A stretch of 64,000 bases of DNA from Zygaena filipendulae (lineage: Eukaryota; Arthropoda; Insecta; Lepidoptera; Zygaenidae). The stretch is from the NCBI GenBank assembly GCA_907165275.2, contig OU015668.1, positions 9,047,658 to 9,111,657 on the forward strand, read 5' to 3'. The translations under genes were made by a program, and so were the position numbers. A model generated the notes under the pieces. It had not been told where the DNA came from. It worked only from the letters and a program-made list of their open reading frames with translations, and made no database searches. Shown here piece by piece: positions 35,801 to 46,728 of this stretch. Each line of letters opens with the position of its first letter. Positions within the stretch are counted from its first letter, which is position 1.

Positions 35801-35968
35801 TAAATTATAAATGCGCAAGTATGTTTTGTTACCATTTCGCGCCTTAACTACTCAACCGATCACCATGAAATTTTGCATACACGTTGTCAGAGGTACAGAC
35901 TACAGGGGTACCTACTCTTGTCCCAGAATTTCCGCGGGAACTCCGAAACTGAAGCTGGATATAGCTAG
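35801..35968 (+). mobile_element. Helitron, in tandem with the previous copy
   Basis: It begins one base after the last copy (TAAATTATAAATGCGCAAGT) and ends CTAG with the hairpin lost. Confidence 0.68.
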
Positions 35969-36151
35969 TAATAAATTATTAATTACTCAAGAATCTCATA
36001 ATCAGCGACGCAAAAACTTCTTCAAAGAAAAGCGCCACAAAATTTAAAACTGTGAAGAATTTCTAGTCTTTCCCATTTAAACAATTACAAAAATAAACAG
36101 CTGTAGCTGTAGGAAAGTACGAGATTTTTCTTTCATCTAAATTTTCTCCCG

Positions 36152-36194
36152 CTTTCCTCATCCAGCCACTTAGGAAGAGGCTGGATGAGGAAAG
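36152..36194. repeat. Perfect 16 bp hairpin
   Basis: CTTTCCTCATCCAGCC (36152-36167) pairs with 36179-36194 across an 11-base loop; 30 bp from the RTE LINE fragment. Confidence 0.85.
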
Positions 36195-36224
36195 GCTTTA
36201 GTAGTGGATTGCTTTGGTAGTGGA

Positions 36225-36318
36225 TTGATTTTGACCTTCCTCAGGTCATCGCTCCATCTGGCAGGAGGGTGTCCAACACTACGCTTACCGAGACGCGGTC
36301 TCCATTCCAGGATTAGTG
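36225..36318 (-). mobile_element. RTE-type LINE fragment
   Basis: The complement encodes LEWRPRLGKRSVGHPPARWS then DDLRKVK, the conserved segment just upstream of the RTE C-terminus. Confidence 0.65.
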
Positions 36319-36837
36319 CAAACCAAAAATTGATATTTCTAGTCAAAATCCTTAGTACATAAGTCCGAGTCGATCTGATGCCTGATTACAGCAAAATCGA
36401 TAGCTCGCCGAATAGTCAATACTTCAATAGATATGCCATAGATATCGTATCTCATAAGATAATCCAGTGATCACATCGTGTCATCATGCATTGTTATGAT
36501 AAAGTTTTGCTAATACGGAGTTTAAATGTTATAGAGAGCTGAAATGGAATATCAAACTAAAGAAACATGAAATATTTATTTTACCGTTTTGTGTTTTCCA
36601 ACATTTGGATGTCATTTCACTATTTTTAAAAGGAACCTAGGACCATAGTAAGAAATGTTGTAATCATATTAACGCACCTAAATATTTAGGTTTTTTTTTA
36701 TATTCCATTTTAGCTCTGCTATCTTTTCGTACTTACCGGGTATAAATCGAGCTACCAGTTACCCTCTCTAACAAGCTCTCTAATTAGCGTATGAGACAAC
36801 AGGATAATAATCTAAATTGTTGGCGTGTTAATGGGAA

Positions 36838-37143
36838 TGGGCTTGTCAACCAAATTTTAATTTTCAGTCCGTCTTATAGATTAATAAAAAAAAATTGGAC
36901 GCGTATTTTTTATTTTTTTACGTAATCAAAAAATAACGGAGATACATTAAGTTGAAATGTCGCGTGACGTCACGCCGTGCTACAGTTTAGCACGTTATGA
37001 CATCAAGAGCCCGCCCTGATTCGTAGACTTCAGTGCGTTTTGTCTTAGTATTTTTTCAATAATTTGTAAAAGTAAAGAATACGGATCTATAATTTTTTAT
37101 TAATTTACAAGACGGATTAAATATAATTTTGATTTGCATACCC
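36838..37143 (+). mobile_element. Same MITE family, diverged copy
   Basis: It begins GGGCTTGTCAACCAA and keeps TTGAAATGTCGCGTGACGTC; the second palindrome is lost (TTATGACATCA). Confidence 0.7.
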
Positions 37144-37879
37144 GTTGCGTTGCGTTCCTATAGTTTATATAAGAAAAACAAGTGTTTAGCGCGCGTGGTC
37201 AAATTACCTTACTATACAATTACCTCCCTTCTTCTAATTGTAATGAAAGATTACGCTATGGTGGTAATCACATAATTTACCTAGTTCGAGTGAAGCAGCA
37301 ATGACATTAACGTATCTTAACTTTATTTGATGAATAGCTGCGGCCAATAAGGTGGGTGGTCGTGCCTGGTACTCAGCTGGTAACAAACACCTCACCCTAC
37401 TAAATTTTCCAGGCAATATCTAACGAGTGACAGGGACAAAAATACACGAATGACATAAGTCCGTCTCTCGTTCTGACTTGATTTTTAGGTTGTTTTCAGG
37501 TTTCCGCTACACGGACAGGGGTGGGTTCTTTCGAGTGTCATAAATAAGGCGTTTATGACACAAAATATACATTTAAATATATACGAGCACAGACATCGGT
37601 AATAGTAGAAATACAGAGTTCAAGGTTTAATGAAGGACTTATTGAAGGAGGGTTTTTAGTATTCCATTCCCTTCTATAATAAATAATTGTGCAAAAAAAG
37701 AAAAAAAACATATTCACAAAATATTTGTTTTATTACAGGTTTTTCTGGAAGACATTTCTTACAGGAATTAAGTTTTCCCTTTTACACAATTTATTTTCCG
37801 TTTCTCCGTATTACACTTATATTATACGTAACTACCTATTTGGAAAGTTTGTAATTAATCGTAAAAATGTAAGTTTGGA

Positions 37880-38027
37880 TATAGGGAAAAATCTCTGGAA
37901 TACTGAACGTATTCCGTGATTGACTGAAAGTGTACCCCTGTGTGACATAGATTAATTTCATCCCAGAACGAAGAGTTCCCGCGGGAATACCGAAGTTGAA
38001 GCGGGTGAAACCGCAGAGAACAGCTAC
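37880..38027 (+). mobile_element. Helitron 3' part, end CTAC
   Basis: AATCTCTGGAATACTGAACG and AGCGGGTGAAACCGCAGAGA. Confidence 0.6.
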
Positions 38028-38053
38028 TACTTAATAAAGTAACAGAGAATGTA

Positions 38054-38261
38054 TCCTTACTATTAATATTATAAATGCGAAAGTGAGTTTGTTTGTTTGT
38101 TACGCTTTCACGACTAAACGGCTCAACCGATCACCGCGAAATTTTGCATACACCATCCCATATTACATTGCTGTACCCCTGACGGTACAGACAAGGACAT
38201 AAGTTACTTTTTATCCCGAAATTCCCGCGGGAACAACGAAATTAACGCGGAAGAAACTACA
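38054..38261 (+). mobile_element. Helitron lacking its 3' terminus
   Basis: TCCTTACTATTAATATTATA start, CGAAATTAACGCGGAAGAAA end; an extra ~20 bp in the middle. Confidence 0.7.
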
Positions 38262-38278
38262 TTAAATTTATCATTCTA

Positions 38279-38507
38279 CTAGCTGTCCCCCGCGATTTCA
38301 TCCGCGGTAATTTCGGAGTTCCCGCGGAGGTTTCGGGAAAAAAGTACTCTACGTCCTTCAGTTCCCGAGGGAATTCCGAGATAAAAACTATCCTATCTTT
38401 TAAGTTGGACCATATTATAAATGGTTGCAAAATTTTATCAAAATCCGTTCAGTAGTTTCGGAGTCCATCGCGGACAAACAACGTGACACGTGATTTATAT
38501 ATATTAT
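38279..38507 (-). mobile_element. Helitron, inverse, 'ATATGGTCCAACTT' sub-type
   Basis: CTAGCTGTCCCCCGCGATTT; the body is the complement of 41642-41870. Confidence 0.72.
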
Positions 38508-38515
38508 CATTCTAT

Positions 38516-38620
38516 ATCTACACGTTGTCAAGGGTAGGTACAGAAAACAATATAGGTTTATCTCGGAATACCCGCGGGATCTCCGAAACTAACGCGGGTG
38601 AAGCCGCGGGGAACAGCTAG
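38516..38620 (+). mobile_element. Helitron 3' half
   Basis: ACACGTTGTCAAGGGTAGGT to GGGGAACAGCTAG. Confidence 0.7.
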
Positions 38621-38689
38621 TATTAATAAAAATAATATTAAAGGTATAGGATAGGAATGGGCCAGTATCGTTGAACTCTAAATTATAAA

Positions 38690-38745
38690 AAAAAACATAC
38701 ATACAGCCAAATGCATAACCTCCTCCTTTTTGGAAGTCGCTTAAA
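38690..38745 (-). repeat. End fragment of the repeat at 31450
   Basis: CCTCCTCCTTTTTGGAAGTC is the complement of that repeat's left end. Confidence 0.5.
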
Positions 38746-39228
38746 AATACGGAAACCCACAGCGACTTTAATCATACCGCCTTTACTTTATAATATTAGT
38801 TGGATTATCGCCTTAGATACAATACAATGATTACGTGTGACTTTTCTTGGTAATAGGATAACATACGCAACCTCTGTCCGTCCGATATGCATGTAGGCAT
38901 AAGTAGTTGATACCTAATAACGCGGTAGTTTGTTTGTATGTCCGTATCATATTCAACATTCGATCAACCATAACTGCACAATAGATACTATTTGTGAGTT
39001 GTGATCTTTCCTGATTTGTCATTTTAAATCGGAAAAGTTGTTTTTTTTGTTCGACGCCTTCAAGGCGTGAGTCGTGGGTTTATTTGCCATAAACTTTAGA
39101 CTTCAAGAAATCGCAACACAAAATAATTGCCAACAGCATAAAACCGAATGATCTAGAGTCTAGTAGACCTAGAGTCTAGACGGCCGATTCTGATCACCAT
39201 CTAGCTAGTGCCTCAATAAATATTAACT

Positions 39229-39514
39229 TAATAAATAAAAATGAATGTTTGTATGTTTGTCCTCTATGCGTTTCTAAACCGTTAGTCCGATTGTAATGAA
39301 ACTTTGGCGGGTTGTTCTGCCTGCGTCAGTAAAGGCTCCTGATATAAAGAGATCCTGAGGGAATTCCAAAATTCAAGCGGGTGAATCTCCGAAACGGTTG
39401 AACCAATTTTGACTGGACTTTCATTGGCTAATTTGCTGATGTTATAAAGAGTGAATTGGGCCACTTTGGAGTTCCTGCGGAATTAACGCGGTTGAAACGA
39501 TGGGGCACAGCTAG
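39229..39514 (+). mobile_element. Helitron, longer 'ATGCGTTTCTAAACCGTTA' sub-type
   Basis: It holds two successive body types (39229-39385 and 39386-39514), ending CTAG. It looks like one copy inserted in, or recombined with, another. Confidence 0.62.
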
Positions 39515-39689
39515 TGAATAGTAATAATAAATTTTAATTCTGTGTTTTCTAATTAAAATTACTTTTTACGTGAATTTCGGGACATGCTACATTCATATTC
39601 TACTGAGGATAATTCGACGTTATTCAAGAGTCACTCAGTATGTCTACGGTCGCTGATTAACATTCGGCACTGCACCGGATTCGATCACC

Positions 39690-39760
39690 GGCTCCCCCTC
39701 CCCTCTCCTGCCCTCCCCCCTCTCCCACACCAGCCTGCGCCCGCGCAAGGCCGCGGCCTC
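39690..39760. other. C-rich pyrimidine tract and GC island
   Basis: CTCCCCCTCCCCTCTCCTGC and CTCCCCCCTCTCCCACACC are followed by GCGCCCGCGCAAGGCCGCGG. It stands out from AT-rich surroundings; no gene was recognised beside it. Confidence 0.5.
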
Positions 39761-40095
39761 AATGTAGAATGCACTCTCACTTCGCAATAACAACGTAACG
39801 ACAAATCAGGGTAATTCAACTATTGTTTTTGTATCCTCAATGATTTGTGTTGATGTTTTGTCGTGTAGCAAACAAAGCCTTAGCGATAAATAATAATTTA
39901 TACATAAAAATCGATGATCGAAGTGTCTGTATATACGTAATATCGTTATACCTGCATTTAACCGCCTACACTCGCTTCTCTTACAGTCTTTTGAAAACAA
40001 AAATAAACTTTATTTCATCAAAATTGCTTCACTGAAGAACGGTCACTCTCACTGTAGATAAGTATAGCTATTCGAAGTTCAAGTGTTACCTACAT

Positions 40096-40536
40096 GGGCC
40101 CTTATTCACTACGACCATAACGCGTCGCGGTAAGATAGGATAGCCCCTTAAATTTTATTATAATTTTATAATACGTTTAAAATGTATTTAAAAAAATACA
40201 TTTTAAACGTTTCTTTTGTCATCCTACTAATATTATAAATGTGAAAGTGTGGATGTTTGGATATTTGGATGTTTGGATGTTTGTAACTCAATCACGCAAA
40301 AACGGCTGAACGGATTTGGATGAAATTTGGCATTTCAGGAGTACAGAGAAGGACATAGGGTACTTTTTATCCCGGAATTTCCCCGGGAATTCCGAAATTA
40401 CCGCGGATGAAACCGCGGGGCACAGCTAGTACAGAATATATATTTTTTATATTTTTGCATCTGGAGCGTTTGGGACAGTGTGTTTGAGGTGCGCGTTATG
40501 GGCAAGGAATGTTGTTGGTGATATTGAATAAGGGCC
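40096..40536. mobile_element. GGGCCCTTATTCACT-ended MITE carrying a Helitron
   Basis: Both ends present (GGGCCCTTATTCACTACGAC and ATTGAATAAGGGCC). The Helitron 40222-40429 splits it between CA and TACAG. Confidence 0.82.
40222..40429 (+). mobile_element. Short Helitron (Lep1-like), best complete copy
   Basis: Reference copy of the main repeat family. It starts TCCTACTAATATTATAAATG and ends with the hairpin CCGCGGATGAAACCGCGG, then CTAG. It is inserted between A (40221) and T (40430) with no duplication, exactly as Helitrons do. The interior has the diagnostic ACGGCTGAACGGATTTGGAT and GGGTACTTTTTATCCCGGAA. No ORF; non-autonomous. Confidence 0.88.
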
Positions 40537-40837
40537 TTGTTATGCCATAGGCACAATGGCAACACCGACGTCATTTCACTTCCGAACACCACCCGAACAG
40601 AGCACTGGGCAAAAGTTAGTGTCATAGCATAACAAATGAAAGTATGATCGTGTATATATCACGTATAATTTGTGAGTAAATTGAAATGTGTAAAATGCAC
40701 GTAATAACATAGGTACAATATACACAATACGTGCAAACATGCAAAATTCTAACGAATCTCACGCAACTAATTAGCTATTTGCAAAAACCTTCATGTTCAG
40801 CATTACATTGGTTTAGTTTAGTGTTGCCAACCATTCT

Positions 40838-41070
40838 GGGCCGTATTTCACTATAACCATAACACGGTGCGTTAAGATAAATCGCCACAAAAGAATGACT
40901 CTCTCGTTTTAAAAAAAATTTTGGTACTTCCAAAAACATACAACGTTTATGGCAAACAGAAAACTAATTTCTAATATTTCGTCATGTGGCATGTTTGATG
41001 GGAATGGGTTTTAGGGCGCACGTTATGGCTGAAAATGGTTGTACTTGTTGGTCATACTGAATAAGGGCCC
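40838..41070. mobile_element. GGGCCCTTATTCACT-ended MITE, third copy
   Basis: Ends GGGCCGTATTTCACTATAAC and TCATACTGAATAAGGGCCC; 300 bp from the copy at 40096. Confidence 0.8.
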
Positions 41071-41314
41071 TCTTTTCCCAGGAAATGTCCTGATTTTATA
41101 TTTGTTTTATATATACAAGAATTGCTCGTTTGAAGATAATAGATTACCTACACTGCTCTCATACTTCTTCTGCGTCCTGTTTTTAAGCCGTAGTGTCCTG
41201 ACTCCTAGTATTTCCACTTTGTAACCCTGGTTTTCTCTATTTGGAGTGGCATGCCGTGGGTTCTATCTCTATATCAGGGTACAAAAATTTGTTTCATTAA
41301 CATTTGTGTTTACA

Positions 41315-41506
41315 CTGGCTATCCCCCGCGGTTTCACCCGCGGTAATATCGGAGTTCCCGCGGGAGTTCCGGGTTACAATATAGCCTATGATACTGACAA
41401 ACAATGTAGGTTTCTATTTGTCAAACAGTTTACAAAATCGGTTCCGCAGATATTACTCCCTACAACATCACCAACTTTACCTATTTTTTCATAATATTAG
41501 TATAGA
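41315..41506 (-). mobile_element. Helitron, inverse, end mutated to CTGG
   Basis: CCCCCGCGGTTTCACCCGCG; 5' end ATAATATTAGTATAGA before T. Confidence 0.75.
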
Positions 41507-41529
41507 TAGAAACGTTTTAAGCTTCTAAT

Positions 41530-41587
41530 CCGAAGTTCCCAAAGGACCCTCTAAATTTATGCAGTTGAAACTTTGGGAAATAGCTAG
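41530..41587 (+). mobile_element. Helitron 3' end, decayed
   Basis: CCGAAGTTCCCAAAGG to CTAG. Confidence 0.5.
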
Positions 41588-41641
41588 TACGTACCTAGTG
41601 TAAACACCTGCAAACTATAATCATCTTATCGTCTTTATCTT

Positions 41642-41870
41642 TATCTTTTAATATATATAAATCACGTGTCACGTTGTTTGTCCGCGATGGACTCCGAAAC
41701 TACTGAACGGATTTTGATAAAATTTTGTAACCATTTATAATATGGTCCAACTTAAAAGATAGGATAGTTTTTATCCCGGAATTCATGCGGAGAACTGCTT
41801 ATCACCGTAAACTACAGCACTTTTTTCCCGGAATTACCGCGGGAATTCCGAAATTACCGCGAAATTAGTG
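41642..41870 (+). mobile_element. Helitron, 'ATATGGTCCAACTT' sub-type, no 3' hairpin
   Basis: ATCACGTGTCACGTTGTTTG to AATTACCGCGAAATTAG. Confidence 0.65.
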
Positions 41871-42450
41871 AGTCATAAATACGATTTGAAGATGCATCCT
41901 CCCAATGACCAAATAAGACTTGCAAATACGTAGTACTTAAATCAAAGAAAATAATATAAAAGCTATACAAAACATTTTAAATGCATAGGTATATACATTA
42001 TACATACATGCATACTGACTCACGAAGACATCGTTAGACCAAGGCGATCTGATGACCTCATCTTTTGACCGCAAAATTGGTCCATTATTGGTGAAACCAG
42101 TTTCATGTCGGACGCTAATTACAATATGCTATGCATTGAAACATTCGAATGGCTGTCGCTTTAGAGAAAATTTTGAGCTACATTTTATTATGCTTTAGTC
42201 GAGGCTAATCAGAATTTTTTATTGCGAAAAGAAATCTTTAGAAATAATAATATCATTTTCATCTTTTAAACTTGACCTGGCCCTATATCATTAACCTTGC
42301 ATAAAAGTTTTGTGCATTGTAATTTTGACTTGTAAGGTCGAAATTTTAACCTATGAAATTTCGATTTTCGATTTATGGTTACAGATGGTGGTAAGACTGT
42401 AGGCCTTGAGCTTTATGTATTTGTGGATATCAAATTAGATGAGGGATAAT

Positions 42451-42770
42451 GGGCATGTTGACTAATTTTTATTTTTTAGTCCGTCGTGTAGATTATAAAA
42501 AATATTGGACACGTATTTTTTCTTTTTTTACGTAATCAAAAATAACGGCGATATATTGAGTTGAAATTTCGCGTGACGTCACTATTCTGACAGTTTGTAT
42601 GGCGGTTTTGTGGTTAGTGACGTCACGACCTCCTCATCCTAAACTTTAATGCGCTTTATCTCCGTATATTTTAATTTATTTAAAACAGCAAAAAATACGT
42701 GTCTATTGTTTTTTATTTTCTAACTGACGGACTAATTAAAATTTTGATTTTCAATAGTAGTCAACATCCC
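42451..42770 (+). mobile_element. MITE with paired TGACGTCA palindromes
   Basis: Near-identical to 24121-24446, both GTGACGTCAC sites intact. It lies about 100 bp left of the split SINE. Confidence 0.82.
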
Positions 42771-43597
42771 TATTATGATTTTTAGGGGAGAGCTTTTTTT
42801 CACTGCATATTAAAGCTTCTTTTTTATTGATGATGAGATATTAATCTGTTAGTGTTTTGTAGTTAGGTAATCGACGACCTGATTGGCGCAGTAGGTCACC
42901 ATGCCTACCCGCTAATCAAGGAGTTCCGGGTTCGATTCCCGGTGGGGGAGGACTTTGTGTGATGGACACAGGGTTCCATTTTCCAGTCTGGGCGTGTAAA
43001 TACAGTGTGAGTCTGGATAAAGTGTACAAATGAAAATGAGGGATACTATGTTCAATTTTATCGACGAAAAAAATAATAAAAAAATTAAACAAATTTTTTG
43101 AATTTTTGACGATTTTTTTAAAATTTTGGTTCGCGTTAGGGTTCCCCTCGTAAACAAAACACTATAACTTTTAAAATAAACGGTAGATTGTCAAGATAAA
43201 AACTGAATTATGATCAGAGCTTATGGGGCGTCTTAATAAAATCAAAATTTTTAATCAAAATTATTTACAATTCAAAATAATGGCGTTTATTTAACAAACA
43301 AAAGTATTTTTTTGCACAGTTTTTTCAGTAATTTTAAAATTGCTTAATAAAATGTGGTATTAACATACATTTTTTAAGGCTTACAATTATTCTACATCAT
43401 ACTAGCTTTCAAATGGTAAAAATTTTACGTTTATAACTTAATCACAACATTTTTTATGAAGTGTCAAAGAAGGCCTTCAAAGTATGGTATTTAATGAACA
43501 AAGGCGCGGTGAATGTTTAGGGTACATTTTATTGCATTTCAGGTAAAAAAGTTTTGTAACTGCACGTGGGCTTAAGTTTAGGGGTACGGGAAGAGAC

Positions 43598-43807
43598 CAG
43601 TGTTGCCGTTTTAGCTACTTTGTAGCTAGATCTAGCGGATTTTGAACGTATTTAGCTACTTGAATTGATCATGGTTTCATACATTTTAGCTACTTATTAT
43701 TACTTAATGCTCCATACATTTAGCTACATTTCAGCACAAAATTACATAAACTGGTAACTTTTACGACAGATTTAGCTACTTTAATACCAACTGAGACGGC
43801 AACACTG
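43598..43807. mobile_element. hAT-type MITE inside the mariner element
   Basis: The MITE is 210 bp, with ends CAGTGTTGCCGT and ACGGCAACACTG, flanked by the 8 bp duplication GAAGAGAC (43590-43597 and 43808-43815). Both are standard for hAT. The interior has five TTAGCTAC motifs and no ORF. Confidence 0.9.
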
Positions 43808-43907
43808 GAAGAGACAAACAAAGACAGTCGCTCCGAATTACTCGCCGCTGCTACACGTTTCGTCATTACTCTCGTTAACCAACTTCTCTAGTTCATTCTC
43901 TAGTGTT

Positions 43908-44420
43908 TTGGAGATAATGCCGCGTTTAACTGAATTCCCGCCGGCACACATCGCTGATATTGAGTTTTATTATGGAATGGCACGAGGTAGAGCCAGAGCC
44001 GCTCACACTGCTTACGTAGCTGCGTTTCCTAACAGGCGACCGGTGCCATCTGCTCGGAACTTCCAAGAAGTCCACCGAAGATTATGTATTGTTGGACTTG
44101 GATCAAATGCCAGAGACCGCCGCGAGTCTGAAGTGATTATTGATGTGTCTGTCGAACAAGCAGTACTGAGGGATTTGTTTGCTGATCCAACCATTAGCAC
44201 CAGACGTCTAGCTTTGAGACATGGAATATCGCAAAAATCAGCGTGGCGTATTTTAAAAAAAGAAGGTCTGCATCCTTATCATTATCAGAGGGTGCAGCAC
44301 TTACATGAAGAGGTAGACTGCCGTCCAAGATGCGTTATGTCAACATGGATTCTGTCAAAAACTAGACAAAACCCAAACTTTCCAAAAAAAATTTTATGGA
44401 TGGACGAGTCAATTGCATAA
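43908..44420 (+). pseudogene. DD41D mariner-type transposase, N-terminal part up to the first catalytic Asp
   Basis: 170 codons. The N-terminus (HIADIEFYYGMARGRARAAH, then FPNRR) is the helix-turn-helix region seen in a large insect transposase group that also carries DUF4817-like domains. A second HTH lies at about 115-145 (ISTRRLALRHGISQKSAWRI). The ORF ends three residues after ILWMDE, the first catalytic Asp block, at a TAA. The downstream half resumes in another frame with about 15-20 expected residues missing, so this is an internal deletion with frame change rather than a simple stop. The ATG at 43908 or the one at 43917 could be the start. Confidence 0.82.
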
Positions 44421-44979
44421 GTGGTGCCCTAAAGGTGAAAACCCAAAGTTGAAAAGATCTTCAACGTTTCAAGTGAGATATTCAGTAAATGTTTGGGCTG
44501 GTCTCATTGACGACATTTTGCTTGGACCAATAATACTGCCGGGAACATTAACTGGTGAAAGGTTTTTAACGCTTTTACGCGAAGAACTACCTGAATTGCT
44601 GGCAGATGTCCCACTGGCTTTGCGCCGAAGAATGTACCTACAAATGGATGGATGTCCTGCTCATTATGCAAGTAATGTAAGATCATTTTTAAATGAAATT
44701 TATCCGAACCATTGGATTGGCCGGCAAGGACCTGTGGGGTGGCCTGCGCGTTCACCTGATATGACGCCCCTCGACTACTTTTTATGGGGTACAATGAAAC
44801 AACGCGTCTACAATTCCCCAATCAACAGTGAAGCCGATTTACAAGATCGCATAATTAATTGTGCACATGATTTAAAAAATGATCGCGAGATGATAAGAAG
44901 AGCGACACAACAAATCGTTCTTCGCGCTACTATGTGTCTGCAAACAAGAGGTGGACATTTTGAGCATTTAATGCAATAA
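44413..44979 (+). pseudogene. DD41D mariner-type transposase, C-terminal catalytic part
   Basis: This is the second half of the broken transposase, open for 188 codons from 44413 (TTG, not a genuine start) to TAA. It contains the VNVWAG strand, the second catalytic Asp79 in YLQMDGCPAHY, WPARSPDMTPLD with Asp121, and DYFLWG. Asp79 and Asp121 have 41 residues between them. Published mariner relatives with this DD41D spacing exist (rosa/visitor groups), distinct from DD34D mariner. The family assignment rests only on spacing and motifs. Confidence 0.82.
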
Positions 44980-45064
44980 CTAACCAATAAGTAACCAATT
45001 GATTATTAAAAATAAATAATAAAAGTATTTTGTTTCGCCTCCAAAAAAATATCCACAATAAATG
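44980..45064 (+). other. 3' non-coding part of the mariner element
   Basis: AT-rich, with AATAAA-like signals after the transposase stop, before the right inverted repeat. Confidence 0.6.
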
Positions 45065-45699
45065 ATAAATACCACTTTTGGAGATCCTTTTTTGACAGCT
45101 GATAAAAAATGTTGTGATTAAGTTATAAACGTAAAATTTTTACCATTTGAAAGCTAGTATGATGTAGAATAATTGTAAGCCTTAAAAAATGTATGTTAAT
45201 ACCACATTTTATTAAGCAATTTTAAAATTACTGAAAAAACTGTGCAAAAAAATACTTTTGTTTGTTAAATAAACGCCATTATTTTGAATTGTAAATAATT
45301 TTGATTAAAAATTTTGATTTTATTAAGACGCCCCATAAGCTCTGATCATAATTCAGTTTTTATCTTGACAATCTACCGTTTATTTTAAAAGTTATATTGT
45401 TTTGTTTACGAGGGGAACCCTAACGCGAACCAAAATTTTAAAAAAATCGTCAAAAATTCAAAAAAAAATTTTTAATTTTTTTATTATTTTTTTCGTCGAT
45501 AAAATTGAACATAGTATCCCTCATTTTCATTTGTACACTTTATCCAGACTCACACTGTATATCTATCTATATTATAATAATTATGTAATAATATGTAGTA
45601 TGTCACATTTGCTTGGTTTCCACGACACAAGCTTATAGCTTAGTGTGGGAACAAGTAGATCTGTGTGTTGTGAAGTGGATTATTATTATTATTATTATA

Positions 45700-46474
45700 A
45701 TTTTTGTTCAGTATGTTCAGTTGCAAATGCAATCAATTTAATTTTCCGATTTTTAAACTTTAATGATAACTCAGAACTGGATGACAACTCAACATCTTTT
45801 GTCTATTTGTCTCTGAAAAACTAAATTCATGGTTGGATTTTCATTAGGATTTTGCAAGTGAGAAATACAGTGGTGCTATTGACCAAAGTTTCATCTAGCA
45901 ACGCTGACATAAGTACCTAATTTAAACAAGTAAAACATGACAATAACAACAAGTGAACGTGTAACCCAAACTGACACCATTTTGAATAGCCAGAGGCGGT
46001 AAGATGGCGGCGGTAAGATGGCCGAGTTTAACGTTTCGGTCGAAATAAAAATCGCGAGTCGTAACCTCTAAAGCTGCATTACATTCACGCTTTACAAACA
46101 AAAAGATGGTGGGTCATACGACCAAATTAAACGGACCTTCTCTTTCCCATCAAAGGGGAGAAAGTTCACAACAATATAATAATCTAGCTACCTACTAGCT
46201 AGAGATTTCGAAGACTCCGTAGACAATTATGAATTTTCGGTTTGTTCTAAGAAAATATTTCATCAAAACTATCTGAATTATTTTTAATAACAAAATAGTA
46301 TAACCGAATCCATTGTAAAAAGTTGTTTTTTGGAGTTTAAACAATTTTATTTAAAATTCTAATCTCGTGTACTAAATAGAACTTTGCAATTCACTAGCAA
46401 AAAAGTTTTGGAAGTATCTAATATAAACAATTGAACTGACTACAGATTTTATTTGAAGTTTCTATTTTTATTAA
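45700..46474. other. No recognisable gene
   Basis: AT-rich; GATGGCGGCGGTAAGATGGC at 46002 is a short internal duplication. Nothing else. Confidence 0.5.
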
Positions 46475-46728
46475 CTAGCTGTTCCCCGTCGTTTCACCCG
46501 CGTTAACTTCGGAGTTCCCGAGGGAATTCTGGCATAAAACTACCCTATATCCTTTTCTTTACCTCTGACAACGAATAGTAGGTATGCAGTAAAATTTATT
46601 GCAGATTCGTCGTGTTATTGCAGATGACAATGTGCACGAAAAATTTCATGATGATCGGTTGAGCCGTTAAGGCGTGAAAGCGTAACAGACAGACAGAGTT
46701 ACTTTCGCATTTATAATATTAGTAGGGA
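46475..46728 (-). mobile_element. Helitron, inverse, complete
   Basis: CTAGCTGTTCCCCGTCG to ATATTAGTAGGGA, flanked by A and T; ~45 bp extra in the middle around CAGATTCGTCGTGTTATTG. Confidence 0.8.

Larger units (their letters stand above)
43003..45557 (+). mobile_element. Mariner-type element with very long (~490 bp) inverted repeats
   Basis: The element runs from CAGTGTGAGTCTGGATAAAG to its complement and is flanked by TA on both sides (43001-43002, 45558-45559). The left arm 43003-43495 and right arm 45065-45557 are inverted copies of each other. They are near-identical for the outer ~440 bases and decay over the last 50. Inside are a broken transposase and a hAT MITE. It sits inside a SINE, whose halves lie at 42873-43000 and 45560-45699. 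Confidence 0.92.
42873..45699 (+). mobile_element. tRNA-derived SINE, split by the mariner element
   Basis: The head 42873-43000 has a pol III A-box-like TGGCGCAGTAGG and a B box GGTTCGATTCC. The body resumes at 45560 with GCTTGGTTTCCACGACACAA and the GTGTGTTGTGAAGTGGA 3' end, then a (TTA)n tail. The insertion is in the SINE's TA-rich middle. Confidence 0.88.

Noticed and set aside
42912..43157. ORF beginning MFTRGTLTRTKILKKSSKIQK
   Set aside because: It lies in the left inverted repeat of the mariner element. The same peptide start appears in the right arm at 45402-45638, so both are by-products of the repeat.
45402..45638. Mirror ORF in the right arm
   Set aside because: Same reason as 42912-43157; it runs on into SINE sequence.
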